Part shown: positions 26,901-33,890 of the stretch, in pieces
Position numbering within the stretch: position 1 is the first letter of the stretch
Layout of the letters: each line of letters starts with the position of its first letter
From: Pontiellaceae bacterium B1224
Lineage (GTDB): Bacteria; Verrucomicrobiota; Kiritimatiellia; Kiritimatiellales; Pontiellaceae
DNA length: 64,000 nt
Reading direction: 5' to 3'
Assembly: GCA_029432815.1 (NCBI GenBank)
Contig: JAROBA010000005.1
Span: 1-64,000, forward strand
Notes under the pieces: model-generated
Told to the model about the DNA's origin: nothing
What the model saw: the letters and a program-made list of their open reading frames with translations, nothing else
Databases searched by the model: none
Position numbers and translations under genes: made by a program

Positions 26901-27424
26901 TTCAGTTTAAATCGGTCTCCACCACCCTGCTCATTTTTACCGGAGTCTTCATTGCCTGGTCCGGCGGATTCAGTCTGCTTTGGCTCTACGGCCAGCCGTG
27001 GTTCCTCGACTTTCCAATCTTTGGAATCGAAATGCGCAACCTGTTTCAGGTGCACGTGATTAATCTGAGCGTCGCTGTGTGGGTCGGCTTCCTCGCCCTC
27101 TTCGGCATCGCCACCGACGACGGCGTTGTGATGGGAACCTACCTCACGCAGACGTTCCGCGAAAACACGCCGGCCACAAAAGAAGAAGTCCGAGCCCTTG
27201 TTATTAAAGCCGGCAACCGCCGCGTCCGTGCCTGCCTGATGACAACCGCCACCACCATCCTCGCCCTGCTACCCATCCTGACTTCAACCGGCCGCGGTTC
27301 CGACATTATGGTCCCCATGGCCATCCCCAGCTTTGGCGGCATGCTCATCGAGGTTGTAACCATGCTCGTCGTGCCCGTGCTCTACTGCATGATCAAGGAG
27401 CAACAGGTTAAGAAAATCCATTAA
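23909..27424 (+). CDS. CusA/CzcA-family heavy-metal RND efflux pump
   Basis: A 1171-aa inner-membrane transporter of the HME-RND family. It exports monovalent or divalent heavy metals across the envelope by proton antiport. A membrane segment near residue 15-35 is followed by the periplasmic porter region (GRSPQDVEDQIGYPLT), the TM4 segment with GTIVDMGIVICENIIRHLE bearing the family's charged residues, and the C-terminal half with FGIATDDGVVMGTYL. GAGAG-type ribosome signal at 23894-23900; an upstream ATG at 23873 would add 12 residues. The partner adaptor is 22241-23830; no outer-membrane factor gene is in the window. Confidence 0.95.
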   Translation: MNKDQTPEQRSLVGRLIRFCLENRLIVVLFTLAVIFAGILVAPFDWKIGELQRYPVSVDAIPDIGENQQIVFTEWMGRSPQDVEDQIGYPLTVQLLGIPGVKTVRSYSMFGFSSIYIIFKENVEFYWSRTRVLEKLNSLPAGTLPDGVKPALGPDATALGQVFWYTLEGLDLAGRPTGGWDQEELRTIQDWYARYWLLSAEGVAEVASIGGYVREYQIDVDPDAMRAFGVSIDDVYQAVQGANIDVGAKSIEVNSVEYFVRGVGFIQSLEDIENSVVKVNPENVPVLIKHVADVTLGPATRRGALDKGGAPAVGGVVVARYGDNPLQVIQNVKEKISVTAESLPRKTLDDGTVSQVTVVPFYDRTGLIYETLNTLNDAIVQQILITIIVVLIMVMHLRSGLVISTMLPLTVLLCFIGMKLFNVQANIVALSGIAIAIGTIVDMGIVICENIIRHLEKSDPEESRLEVVHRAASEVGGAVLTAVLTTVISFLPVFTMIGAEGKLFKPLAFTKTTALIASIIIALTILPVLAHTFFGSQNAGRLRWKRRTHEKPEAKEDRSFGRTAMRDVPTVLTILLVGIWLTFAWEPLGAQKSILLNLAFVALLIGLLLISFKVFQHFYSRILGWCLDHKLLFLVLPLALLLAGIGSWRTLGKEFMPNLDEGSFLWMPTTMTHASIGEVIDIMEKQDIAFQSIPEIESAVGKLGRAETPLDPAPISMIETVINYKSEYTIDEDGNKVRQWRDHIRSPDDIWDEIVKAARIPGTTSAPKLQPIAARIVMLQSGMRAPMGVKVQGPDLETIERVGLEIEKLLKEVPSVEPAAVIADRVVGKPYLEIVPDRKALARYGIPIRKFQDVVEIAIGGKQITSTVEGRERFPVRVRYPRELRDNIEALDLILVPGAGGQQIPITELAEIQYVRGPQNIKSEDTFLVGYVVFDKKEGHAEVDVVEEAQAYLKEHLTVPAGVSYRFAGSYENQQRAAKTLSMVLPIALFAIFMLIYFQFKSVSTTLLIFTGVFIAWSGGFSLLWLYGQPWFLDFPIFGIEMRNLFQVHVINLSVAVWVGFLALFGIATDDGVVMGTYLTQTFRENTPATKEEVRALVIKAGNRRVRACLMTTATTILALLPILTSTGRGSDIMVPMAIPSFGGMLIEVVTMLVVPVLYCMIKEQQVKKIH
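27012..27026. repeat. Perfect TTCCAANNNTTGGAA palindrome
   Basis: Perfect site, spacer TCT, in the pump gene (read as Phe-Pro-Ile-Phe-Gly-Ile). A one-mismatch copy is at 24704-24718 in the same gene. Confidence 0.75.
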
Positions 27425-27481
27425 ACAGTTTTAGAAAGCCCATACTGAACAGTCAAACCTGCCGCCGCAGCGGTCTTTCTT

Positions 27482-27496
27482 TTCCAAGGTCTGGAA
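27482..27496. repeat. TTCCAANNNYTGGAA palindrome, one mismatch, intergenic
   Basis: TTCCAA-GGT-CTGGAA, about 60 bp after the pump stop, in the gap before the Rho-N-like gene. Confidence 0.55.
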
Positions 27497-27636
27497 ACAT
27501 GATAAGCATGGAATCCCTGTTTAATGATTCGCAAAACCTTGGTTCGGGAAATTCGCACCTCAAAGTACGAGAAGCCCCGATGGGAACACGGAATGTAATT
27601 TTGCATGATTCAGACCATACACTAAAGGAGTTGAAT

Positions 27637-27939
27637 ATGCCCAAAGCATGGACCCGCAAAGACGAACGCCAATACGAACACATCAAGGAACATTTGGAGG
27701 AGGACGGGAAGAAGCCGGATGCGGCGAAAGAGATTGCCGCGCGCACGGTGAACAAGCAGCGACGCACGGAAGGCCGCACTCCGAATAAAACGACACAAGG
27801 CACAGGGAATCCGAACCGGCCCTTAGAGGAACGTACCTGTCAGGAGCTGTATAACCGCGCCAGAATGATGGACATTGCGGGGCGCAGTTCCATGAACAAA
27901 AATGAGCTGATTGCGGCCATTCGCGCACAGCGATCTTGA
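27637..27939 (+). CDS. Small Rho N-terminal/SAP-like protein
   Basis: A 100-aa basic protein. The N-terminal part (KAWTRKDERQYEHIKE) and KEIAARTVNKQRRTEGRTPN are typical of a widespread family of small stress or plasmid-associated proteins. The C-terminal 38 residues form a Rho-N/SAP-like helix pair (TCQELYNRARMMDIAGRSSMNKNELIAAI) that should bind nucleic acid. The AAAGGAG site at 27624-27630 supports this start; a longer frame from 27499 is not credible. Function is unknown; it is often found beside stress genes. Confidence 0.82.
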   Translation: MPKAWTRKDERQYEHIKEHLEEDGKKPDAAKEIAARTVNKQRRTEGRTPNKTTQGTGNPNRPLEERTCQELYNRARMMDIAGRSSMNKNELIAAIRAQRS

Positions 27940-28048
27940 TGCGGGGATCGTAACCCAACGAATCCCCTATTCAAGGCAAGCTGCATTTCAGCCGGCGGTA
28001 AGGCGATCTGCAGCCACAGCGCTGATCATTTAAAAAGCCGAACAACCA

Positions 28049-29290
28049 TCATACCGCAACAGACTCGCGTTCCTGCCGTTCGCCAGCATCGCTAAAATGC
28101 TCCTGAGGGCGTCCGCACACAAACGGAACGTCCTGGCGCGGTTCGAGAATCTCAATGGCCTCAGCGGCCGTTTTACAGGCCAACAGTGCTTTTCGCACAG
28201 CGGGGTCGAGCATCCGTTTGGATATTTTCGAGAGGATCGCTAGATATTCATCGCAAAATCCTTCGGGCGTCACGAGCAGGAAAACAAAGTGCGTTAATGT
28301 GCCGTCGTCGCTGCCGAAGTCGATGCCTTCGGGAAAAATTCCCACCGTGCCGGCCACACCGTAAAACCCCGGAAGCCTGACGTGCGGAAAAGCTGATTCG
28401 CAATCCACCGCCGTGGAGGATATCTGTTCACGTTCGAAGGCGCGTTTGAGAATGTCCTCCTTGCTGGCGAGCGGTAATTGATTATGGCGAATCAGATTAT
28501 CAACCATGCATTCCAGGGCTTCGGCCTTGTTGCGGGAACGCAACTGAGGCTTGATCAGACGGCCCCACAAAAGGCGACGCAGGCTGGTGTGACCCAGCGG
28601 AGGGCTCGATAACAAAATCAATGGGTTTGCGACCGTCTTTGCCAGTTGATCAGGTAAAGACCCTGCAAAGTCGGCAACCAAACGCAATGGGCTTGGAGCC
28701 CCGACCACCAGCAAATCATCCGCACGCAGGCTCTCCGCAACGGCACTTGCAAAATCAGGTCCGCGGCATTGGATGGAATTCACCTGCATATCGAGCAAAC
28801 GTACACACATTTTTTCAAGCGGATCATTGTCGGCAGAATCATTGCACAGACCACATTCCTCCGCAGAAGTACAGTGCAGGATTTCCAAGGGAACACCAAG
28901 ACCGGAGGCCGCCTCCCTCGCCAGCCACATCTGTTCGTAGAGATTAGGCCCGCCCCCGGTTGCCACGACGATACGGCCAATCTTCTGACCATTCGTCGTA
29001 CGAACAAAAACCGCCGGTACCCCACGCTTTTGCGCGAGATGAAGCAGATCCTGCATCGCCCGCGTATTGCCCAGCCACTCGGAGATGATCAGGTCGAGTT
29101 TGTTTTCCTTGGCAAGTTGCCGGGTTTCGGCAACCGCTGTCGCATCATCCTCCGGAACGGCAAAGCCAGGAACGAATACGTGGTGATGAATGGCATCGTT
29201 CGAGCCGGCGAGAAATTTCGCATGCTCAAACATTTCTGCCTCGGCCCCATACGAAGCCACAACAGCAATTTGAGTACATTGAGTTTTCAT
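28049..29290 (-). CDS. Universal stress-like protein fused to a PTS EIIA domain
   Basis: A 413-aa protein. The N-terminal 250 residues are a double Usp-type alpha/beta region, ending with the Usp signature GxxSPLRLVADFAGSLPDQLAKTVANPLILLSS. From about 270 a fructose/nitrogen-type EIIA domain follows, with the likely phospho-histidine at His303 (FPHVRLPGFYG). The fusion suggests a Usp switch controlled by PTS phosphorylation (inference). It is the last gene of the minus-strand unit with Rnk and the micro-ORF. The paralogue at 30826-31662 has no EIIA domain. Confidence 0.82.
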   Translation of the reverse strand: MKTQCTQIAVVASYGAEAEMFEHAKFLAGSNDAIHHHVFVPGFAVPEDDATAVAETRQLAKENKLDLIISEWLGNTRAMQDLLHLAQKRGVPAVFVRTTNGQKIGRIVVATGGGPNLYEQMWLAREAASGLGVPLEILHCTSAEECGLCNDSADNDPLEKMCVRLLDMQVNSIQCRGPDFASAVAESLRADDLLVVGAPSPLRLVADFAGSLPDQLAKTVANPLILLSSPPLGHTSLRRLLWGRLIKPQLRSRNKAEALECMVDNLIRHNQLPLASKEDILKRAFEREQISSTAVDCESAFPHVRLPGFYGVAGTVGIFPEGIDFGSDDGTLTHFVFLLVTPEGFCDEYLAILSKISKRMLDPAVRKALLACKTAAEAIEILEPRQDVPFVCGRPQEHFSDAGERQERESVAV

Positions 29291-29304
29291 TTCTACTTAC
29301 TCCT

Positions 29305-29727
29305 TTAGCATGCCTTGCATGCCGAGTTGTTTTCCGGTTGAAATAATATTTCTTCGACGCGCAACCGGCAAGAACCCTCCGGAAGCGGCCATTCAATTTC
29401 CTGTCCGACACGGCTGCCGAGCAATGCCATACCCAGCGGTGCGAGCACGTTGATCCGACCTTCGGAAGCATTGGCTTCATTCGGCCAGGAGAGCGTAAAG
29501 CTGTACTCGTCGCCTAGTCCTAGATCTAAAATCTTTACCAGTGAGTTCATGGTGACGATATCCCATGGGATGTCTCGATCAGTCACCAACTGCGCACGCG
29601 CCAATTCCTGCCCCAGATTTTCGAATGACTTTTTATCTGTGCCGGATTTCAGGTATCGTTGCTGCTCAACCAATTCGGTTAACCGTGCGTGATCCGGCCA
29701 GGTCATGATGATGGGTTGTTCTTTCAT
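29305..29727 (-). CDS. Rnk/GreA-like regulator, copy 1
   Basis: A 140-aa protein of the Rnk family, related to the C-terminal domain of GreA/GreB, which binds RNA polymerase. The pattern is an N-terminal helical region (MTWPDHARLTELVEQQ), and a C-terminal FKBP-like fold with VLAPLGMALLGSRVGQEIEWPLPEG. It ends in two cysteines (CKAC). It is 65-70 percent like the copy at 31675-32097 by eye. It lies between the micro-ORF and the Usp-EIIA gene, in a unit driven by the sigma-54 promoter at 29982-29997. Confidence 0.85.
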   Translation of the reverse strand: MKEQPIIMTWPDHARLTELVEQQRYLKSGTDKKSFENLGQELARAQLVTDRDIPWDIVTMNSLVKILDLGLGDEYSFTLSWPNEANASEGRINVLAPLGMALLGSRVGQEIEWPLPEGSCRLRVEEILFQPENNSACKAC

Positions 29728-29756
29728 TTTATTGTTCCTTTATATAGTTCAGTTTT

Positions 29757-29942
29757 TTAGTTCCGACGTTTGGTAACAGCTTCCATACGGGAAGCCTGCT
29801 GAGATGCCCGCATCTTTCGCCTCAGAGCTGCGAAAGGCAGAGGAACAGCAACGGAACTCTGATTGATGATCAATCGCGGTGCCGCGGATTTCTGACCTTT
29901 TTCTATGGCCCGATGTGGCAATAAAGAAATTGAATAGTTCAT
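29757..29942 (-). CDS. Micro-ORF 1, basic peptide of the cassette
   Basis: A 61-aa basic peptide starting MNYSISLLPHRAIEKG. An AGGAGG ribosome site lies 7 bp upstream of 29942, so I prefer this start over a longer frame to 30023 that would read through the sigma-54 promoter. It resembles micro-ORF 2 at 32128-32301 in length, position and pattern (RA, PR, P-L-x-F, a basic C-terminus). No known family. As first gene after the sigma-54 promoter it could be a regulator, leader peptide or ribosome- or RNA-associated peptide. Confidence 0.68.
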   Translation of the reverse strand: MNYSISLLPHRAIEKGQKSAAPRLIINQSSVAVPLPFAALRRKMRASQQASRMEAVTKRRN

Positions 29943-29981
29943 GTTTATTACCTCCTTCTGTTGCTTAGATGACTTCCCTAA

Positions 29982-29997
29982 TGCACCAGGTGTGCCA
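29982..29997 (-). promoter_or_regulatory. Sigma-54 promoter, cassette 1
   Basis: On the minus strand it reads TGGCAC-ACCTG-GTGCA, with the invariant GG and GC in the -24/-12 register, and TTGGCAC on the 5' side. It precedes micro-ORF 1 by about 40 bp, giving a start site near 29970. Confidence 0.85.
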
Positions 29998-30185
29998 ACG
30001 CAGTTTACTGACCGATTAGACACTAAAATTCGGCCAGCTTAGGACTGGCTAGTAATTCACAACCCACTGTATTAGATAGAGTTGAAGTATAGATATTTAT
30101 AATAATCAGCTACTGTTGGTTCTCAGTATAAATGCATCAAAGAACCTTTGGACAATGTAGACAAATCCCCCAGCAGGGAATAATG

Positions 30186-30198
30186 CCCCGCCCGGAAA
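30186..30198. promoter_or_regulatory. Candidate upstream activator element 1
   Basis: CCCCGCCCGGAAA lies exactly 189 bp upstream of the end of the sigma-54 core (29997). The same 13-mer is at the same distance from the second promoter, which is a typical enhancer range. Conservation through recent duplication alone is the alternative. Confidence 0.4.
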
Positions 30199-30258
30199 AT
30201 ACTTGCTGACGCACTCTTTATTAAGCAGGAGGGACGCCTCGATGATGACCCTTTCGCC

Positions 30259-30285
30259 AAAAAAAAGCCCCGGATTCCCGGGGCT
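30259..30285 (-). terminator. Intrinsic terminator of the HPF-like gene
   Basis: On the minus strand AGCCCCGG (30278-30285 pairs with 30266-30273), loop of four, then a run of T residues (30259-30266 A-run on plus). It follows the stop of the HPF-like gene by about 30 bp. Confidence 0.85.
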
Positions 30286-30313
30286 GGTTGTATGTTAGTA
30301 TTGTGAAGGTGCT

Positions 30314-30736
30314 TTAAGCGGTAGCATCGTAAGCCCGGCGGCCGTGAACGCGGCTGGCAATGCGGCGTCCATGGCGCTTCACGAGCTGGCGTTCAACCCG
30401 CTCGAAGCAGTTGGCCAACGCGCTGTAGACCCCGTCGTGTGCGCCCAATGTTTCTTGACTGTGCGCCACATAGAGTTGCTCGCCGGGTACTGACAGCCGT
30501 ACCTTGACCTGGAAGGCACCTTTGCCTTCATGGTGACGAGTTTTGGTAACCACCACTGTAGCGTGCGCATCCGGCAACGCATATTTATCAAACTTTTCCA
30601 TCAGCTGGTCCACCACCGTGAGTACGTGCCGCGACCCGTGCATGTGCCGGAACCGTACCGCCACGGGAATTCCGAAAGTGGATTCATCACTGCTGTAGTA
30701 AGAAGGTACATACTTAATTTTCTGTGCTGTTTGCAT
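30314..30736 (-). CDS. HPF/RaiA-like ribosome hibernation factor
   Basis: A 140-aa basic protein with the beta-alpha-beta-beta-alpha pattern of the HPF/RaiA (sigma-54 modulation) family: IPVAVRFRHM, then LMEKFDKYALPDAHATVVV, FQVKVRLSVPGEQLYV, and an amphipathic helix (YSALANCFERVERQLVKRHGRR). Such proteins bind idle ribosomes in stationary phase. The length is of the short form. It is the last gene of the unit micro-ORF 2, Rnk 2, Usp 2, HPF, and has its own terminator. Confidence 0.82.
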   Translation of the reverse strand: MQTAQKIKYVPSYYSSDESTFGIPVAVRFRHMHGSRHVLTVVDQLMEKFDKYALPDAHATVVVTKTRHHEGKGAFQVKVRLSVPGEQLYVAHSQETLGAHDGVYSALANCFERVERQLVKRHGRRIASRVHGRRAYDATA

Positions 30737-30825
30737 GATATCGACTCCTTATCTTAATGGTTATTCTGCAATTTTCGACTGCCGGACATTCTTGTCCCAA
30801 AAAATATAGATTCCTTCCATTCATC

Positions 30826-31662
30826 TCATCGTGACAAGACTACCTCCTTGGAACGACGGGCTCCCTCCTGTGGGAGGGAAGGAAGGGCGCGCCCCATATT
30901 ACTATGGGAACGTAGCCGGGGTTTAACCATCCGTCCCCACAAAAGACGGCGCAGGCCAATACGACCCGGAGGAGGACTTGATAGCAGAATCAACGGGTTT
31001 TGAACCGTTCTCGCCAGTTGATCGGGCAAGGATCCTGCAAAGTCGGACACCAAACGCAACGGGCTGGTCGCTCCGATGAGAAGCAAATCATCCGGACGTA
31101 GACTGCCACCAACAGCGTCTGAAAAATTGGGTCCACTGCATTGCACAAACTCTACCTCCATACCGAGCAGACGCAGACACATCCTTTCAAACCGGTCGTT
31201 TTCTGCGATCTCTTCTGCTGTAGGACCATTTACGGTGCCGGTCCAATGCAGGATGGCCACGGGTGCCCCGTTCCTGGCCGCCACTTCGCGCGCCAACCAC
31301 ATCTGTTCGTAGAGACTCGGCCCGCCACCTGTAGCAATCACGATGCGGCCAACCTTCGGCGCATCCATCGTGCGCACGAAAACAGCCGTTACACCGCGTT
31401 CCTGAGCGAGATGAATCAAATCCTGCATGGCCCGAGTGTTATTGAGCCACTCTGATGCAATCAGATCGATTTTTTTGGATGTTACGAGTTGCCGTACCTC
31501 AGCAACCGCCATCTCTTCGTCTTCAGGAACAGCGAAACTCGGAACAAAGATATGGTGAAGCTCCGCTTCGCGTGGGGTAGCTAGGGATTTCGCATACCCG
31601 AACATTTCTTCTTCTGCACCACACGCAGTCACAATAGCCACCTGGATACGTTGAGTTTTCAA
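30826..31662 (-). CDS. Universal stress-like protein, copy 2, without EIIA
   Basis: A 278-aa protein collinear with the first about 250 residues of the Usp-EIIA fusion at 28049-29290. It keeps the same signature (GATSPLRLVSDFAGSLPDQLARTVQNPLILLSS), followed by a short basic tail (RLRSHSNMGRALPSL...). It lacks the EIIA domain, so only one of the two cassettes has the phosphorylation module. It is separated by 12 bp from Rnk 2. Usp proteins bind ATP or small molecules and protect cells in stationary phase; the ligand here is not known. Confidence 0.82.
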   Translation of the reverse strand: MKTQRIQVAIVTACGAEEEMFGYAKSLATPREAELHHIFVPSFAVPEDEEMAVAEVRQLVTSKKIDLIASEWLNNTRAMQDLIHLAQERGVTAVFVRTMDAPKVGRIVIATGGGPSLYEQMWLAREVAARNGAPVAILHWTGTVNGPTAEEIAENDRFERMCLRLLGMEVEFVQCSGPNFSDAVGGSLRPDDLLLIGATSPLRLVSDFAGSLPDQLARTVQNPLILLSSPPPGRIGLRRLLWGRMVKPRLRSHSNMGRALPSLPQEGARRSKEVVLSR

Positions 31663-31674
31663 TTTAGATCTCCT

Positions 31675-32097
31675 TTAGCATACCTTGGATGCTTTACTGT
31701 ATTCTGGTTGAAATAAGATTTCATCGACCCGCAATCGGCATATACCGTCCGGTAGCGGCCATTCAATTTCCTGTCCGACACGACTGCCGAGCAAGGCCAT
31801 GCCCAGCGGTGCGAGCACATTAATTCGGTTTTCAGATACCTTGGCTTCCTTTGGCCAGGAAAGCGTGAAGCTATACTCATCTCCCAGCTCCATATCGAAA
31901 ACCTGCACCGTGGAATTCATGGTGATGACATCTGCCGGAATGTCCTGCTCAGCCACGAGCTGCGCACGTGACAGCTCATGGCCCAGCTTTTCGAAAGCCT
32001 GCCGGTCTGCGCGGGGGTTCAGAATGCGATGCTCTTCAAGTAATCGCGTAAGCAGTGAGTGGTCCGGCCACGTCATGATGATGGGTTGTTCTTTCAT
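31675..32097 (-). CDS. Rnk/GreA-like regulator, copy 2
   Basis: A 140-aa paralogue of the Rnk-like protein at 29305-29727, same length and same motifs (MTWPDHSLLTRLLEEH, VLAPLGMALLGSRVGQEIEWPLPDG). The last residues (SKASKVC) keep one of the two terminal cysteines of the other copy. It lies between micro-ORF 2 and Usp 2. Duplicate Rnk proteins in one locus suggest distinct dosage or targets in the two transcription units. Confidence 0.85.
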   Translation of the reverse strand: MKEQPIIMTWPDHSLLTRLLEEHRILNPRADRQAFEKLGHELSRAQLVAEQDIPADVITMNSTVQVFDMELGDEYSFTLSWPKEAKVSENRINVLAPLGMALLGSRVGQEIEWPLPDGICRLRVDEILFQPEYSKASKVC

Positions 32098-32127
32098 TGA
32101 ATTATTCCTTTCTGTTCTGAGTTAGTA

Positions 32128-32301
32128 CTATTTTTTGTTAATGATTTTTCTTCTAGCCTTCTTCCATCGTATTCGCACCATTCGCCACAAGGTTGGGAAA
32201 AGCAGCGGAATGGGTGTGAAATTGCCGTCCGGACGAGGCTTGGTCCGAAGCCGGTGCCGATCCCGGGCCCGTTGCCCCAATGCCATAAAATAGACTGTCA
32301 T
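32128..32301 (-). CDS. Micro-ORF 2, basic peptide of the cassette
   Basis: A 57-aa strongly basic peptide (MTVYFMALGQRARDRH... ending KKARRKIINKK). An AAGGAGG ribosome site precedes 32301. Alignment by eye with micro-ORF 1 shows RA near 11-12, a PR, a PLLF/PLPF segment and a basic helix at the end. No family was recognised. It directly follows the second sigma-54 promoter, so its synthesis should start each response. Confidence 0.68.
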   Translation of the reverse strand: MTVYFMALGQRARDRHRLRTKPRPDGNFTPIPLLFPTLWRMVRIRWKKARRKIINKK

Positions 32302-32341
32302 GATTTAAACCTCCTTGATGTTGCTTGGTTGCCTCCCCTAA

Positions 32342-32357
32342 TGCACCGGGTGTGCCA
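32342..32357 (-). promoter_or_regulatory. Sigma-54 promoter, cassette 2
   Basis: On the minus strand it reads TGGCAC-ACCCG-GTGCA, in the correct -24/-12 register, one base different from the first promoter in the spacer. It lies about 41 bp upstream of micro-ORF 2. Confidence 0.85.
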
Positions 32358-32545
32358 ACGCAATGAATCGACCGGCGATCAACGTGCCAGAAGGAGATGA
32401 ATCAAGAAGATGGAAGCCACAATCAGCTCAGGGGGTTGTGCTTGCGCGAATGATACTTTTCTTTAAACGGAGTACCGGGCACGCGAGGAAAAGGCTTGGC
32501 CGCGCGGCGAAAAGTGCAGAGAAATTCCCCGGACGAGTAGAAACT

Positions 32546-32558
32546 CCCCGCCCGGAAA
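32546..32558. promoter_or_regulatory. Candidate upstream activator element 2
   Basis: The same CCCCGCCCGGAAA, exactly 189 bp from the end of the second sigma-54 core. It sits directly beside the stop of the sigma-54 activator gene. Confidence 0.4.
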
Positions 32559-32561
32559 CCA

Positions 32562-33890
32562 CTACGCCTTGAGCTTGTTCTGGAGGGTCTTGCGGTCGAT
32601 GCCCAGGATGGCAGCAGCGCGGGTTTTATTACCGCCGGCACCCGCAAGTACAGCCTGAATATGTTCAGCTTCGACCTGCGCGAGCGAACGAGGTGCGCCA
32701 CCTTGCGAGGCGCTGAAGCGCATCAGTTCCGGGAGCTGCGGTGCGGAAATCTCGTTGCCCTCGGCCATCAGTACCAGGCGCTGTACCACATTTTCAAGTT
32801 CGCGGACGTTGCCGGGCCAGGCGTAGGCCTCGAACAGCTCCAGCACCCGATCGTTAAATGTGGGAGCTGGCTTTCCTTGTTCTTTGGCAAAGCGGGTTGC
32901 AAAAAATTGAATCAGCAGCGGGATGTCTCCGCCCCGCTCCCGCAGGGGAGGAATCTCAACCGGTACAACATTAATACGGTAGAAGAGGTCTTCGCGAAAC
33001 TCGCCTTTTTCGACGAGCGTTTCGAGCTTCTTATTGGTGGCCGCCACCACGCGCACATCCACCTTTCGCGGCTCACGGTCGCCGACCATATAGACGACCT
33101 TATCCTGAAGCACACGCAGCAATGCGGCCTGCATCGACATAGGCAATTCGGCAATTTCGTCGAGAAAGATCGTTCCTTTTTCCGCTGCCTGGAAAAACCC
33201 GGTGCGCGATTCAACGGCTCCGGTATAGGCTCCTTTACGTGCGCCGAAAAGTTCGCTTTCGAGTAGTCCGTCGGGAATCCCGCCGCAGTTGACCGGAATG
33301 AACGGGGCGGCCGCGCGACTGCTGCCGTAGTGCATGGCACGGGCCACGAGTTCCTTGCCGGTACCGCTTTCGCCCAGAATGAGCACGGTGGCGGAACTGT
33401 CCGCAGCCTTCTCAATGGAACGATAGACCGCTTTCATTTTTTTGGATTCACCCAGAATGCCCCATTGAGCCGGATCCGGTGCAACATCGCTCTCAACCGT
33501 CCGGCGCAGATGCAACCGGGCAATCGCCTGCTCAACGGATTCAAGGAGTTCAGCATCGGTGAAAGGTTTGGCGAGATAGCTGTGTGCTCCGGTCTGCATA
33601 GCCTCGACAGCACCCGGCACGGAGGCGTAGCCCGTGACCATGATGATTTCGGCATCGATATAATTTTCACGAACGTGTCGAATCAGATCAAGGCCGCTGG
33701 CTTTAGGCATGCGCAGATCCGTAATGACCAAATCCGCCGGTAAGGCATTCAATGCCCGCACGGCCTCGGCGACTCCGGGCACGGTGTGGACTTCGAAGCC
33801 GGCGGCGGAAAGGTTGCGGCGTATAACTTCCAGCGTGTCGGGTGAATCATCGACGACGAGGATGCGTTCTGATTTTTTATTCTTGCTCAT
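32562..33890 (-). CDS. Sigma-54-dependent response regulator (NtrC family)
   Basis: A 442-aa regulator with three domains. The receiver has DDS and phospho-acceptor Asp58 (LVITDLRMPKASG). The AAA+ domain has Walker A GESGTGKE, the sigma-54 contact loop GAYTGA (the Tyr form of GAFTGA), and Walker B IFLDEIAELP. A Fis-type helix-turn-helix ends the protein (NKTRAAAILGIDRKTLQNKL). It should open the three sigma-54 promoters of this island when phosphorylated (inference from proximity). The start at 33890 follows an AGGAG site and overlaps the histidine kinase stop by 14 bp, so the two are co-translated. Confidence 0.94.
   Translation of the reverse strand: MSKNKKSERILVVDDSPDTLEVIRRNLSAAGFEVHTVPGVAEAVRALNALPADLVITDLRMPKASGLDLIRHVRENYIDAEIIMVTGYASVPGAVEAMQTGAHSYLAKPFTDAELLESVEQAIARLHLRRTVESDVAPDPAQWGILGESKKMKAVYRSIEKAADSSATVLILGESGTGKELVARAMHYGSSRAAAPFIPVNCGGIPDGLLESELFGARKGAYTGAVESRTGFFQAAEKGTIFLDEIAELPMSMQAALLRVLQDKVVYMVGDREPRKVDVRVVAATNKKLETLVEKGEFREDLFYRINVVPVEIPPLRERGGDIPLLIQFFATRFAKEQGKPAPTFNDRVLELFEAYAWPGNVRELENVVQRLVLMAEGNEISAPQLPELMRFSASQGGAPRSLAQVEAEHIQAVLAGAGGNKTRAAAILGIDRKTLQNKLKA

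Larger units (their letters stand above)
29943..30313. other. Intergenic: sigma-54 promoter, upstream element and HPF terminator
   Basis: No gene. It holds, from low to high coordinate on the minus-strand logic, the leader and ribosome site of micro-ORF 1, the sigma-54 promoter (29982-29997), a candidate upstream element (30186-30198) and the terminator of the HPF-like gene (30259-30285). Confidence 0.6.

Noticed and set aside
30740-30800. Possible sigma-54 promoter upstream of the HPF-like gene
   Set aside because: The GG and GC pairs are not at the required spacing. The gene is better seen as the last in the cassette 2 transcript.
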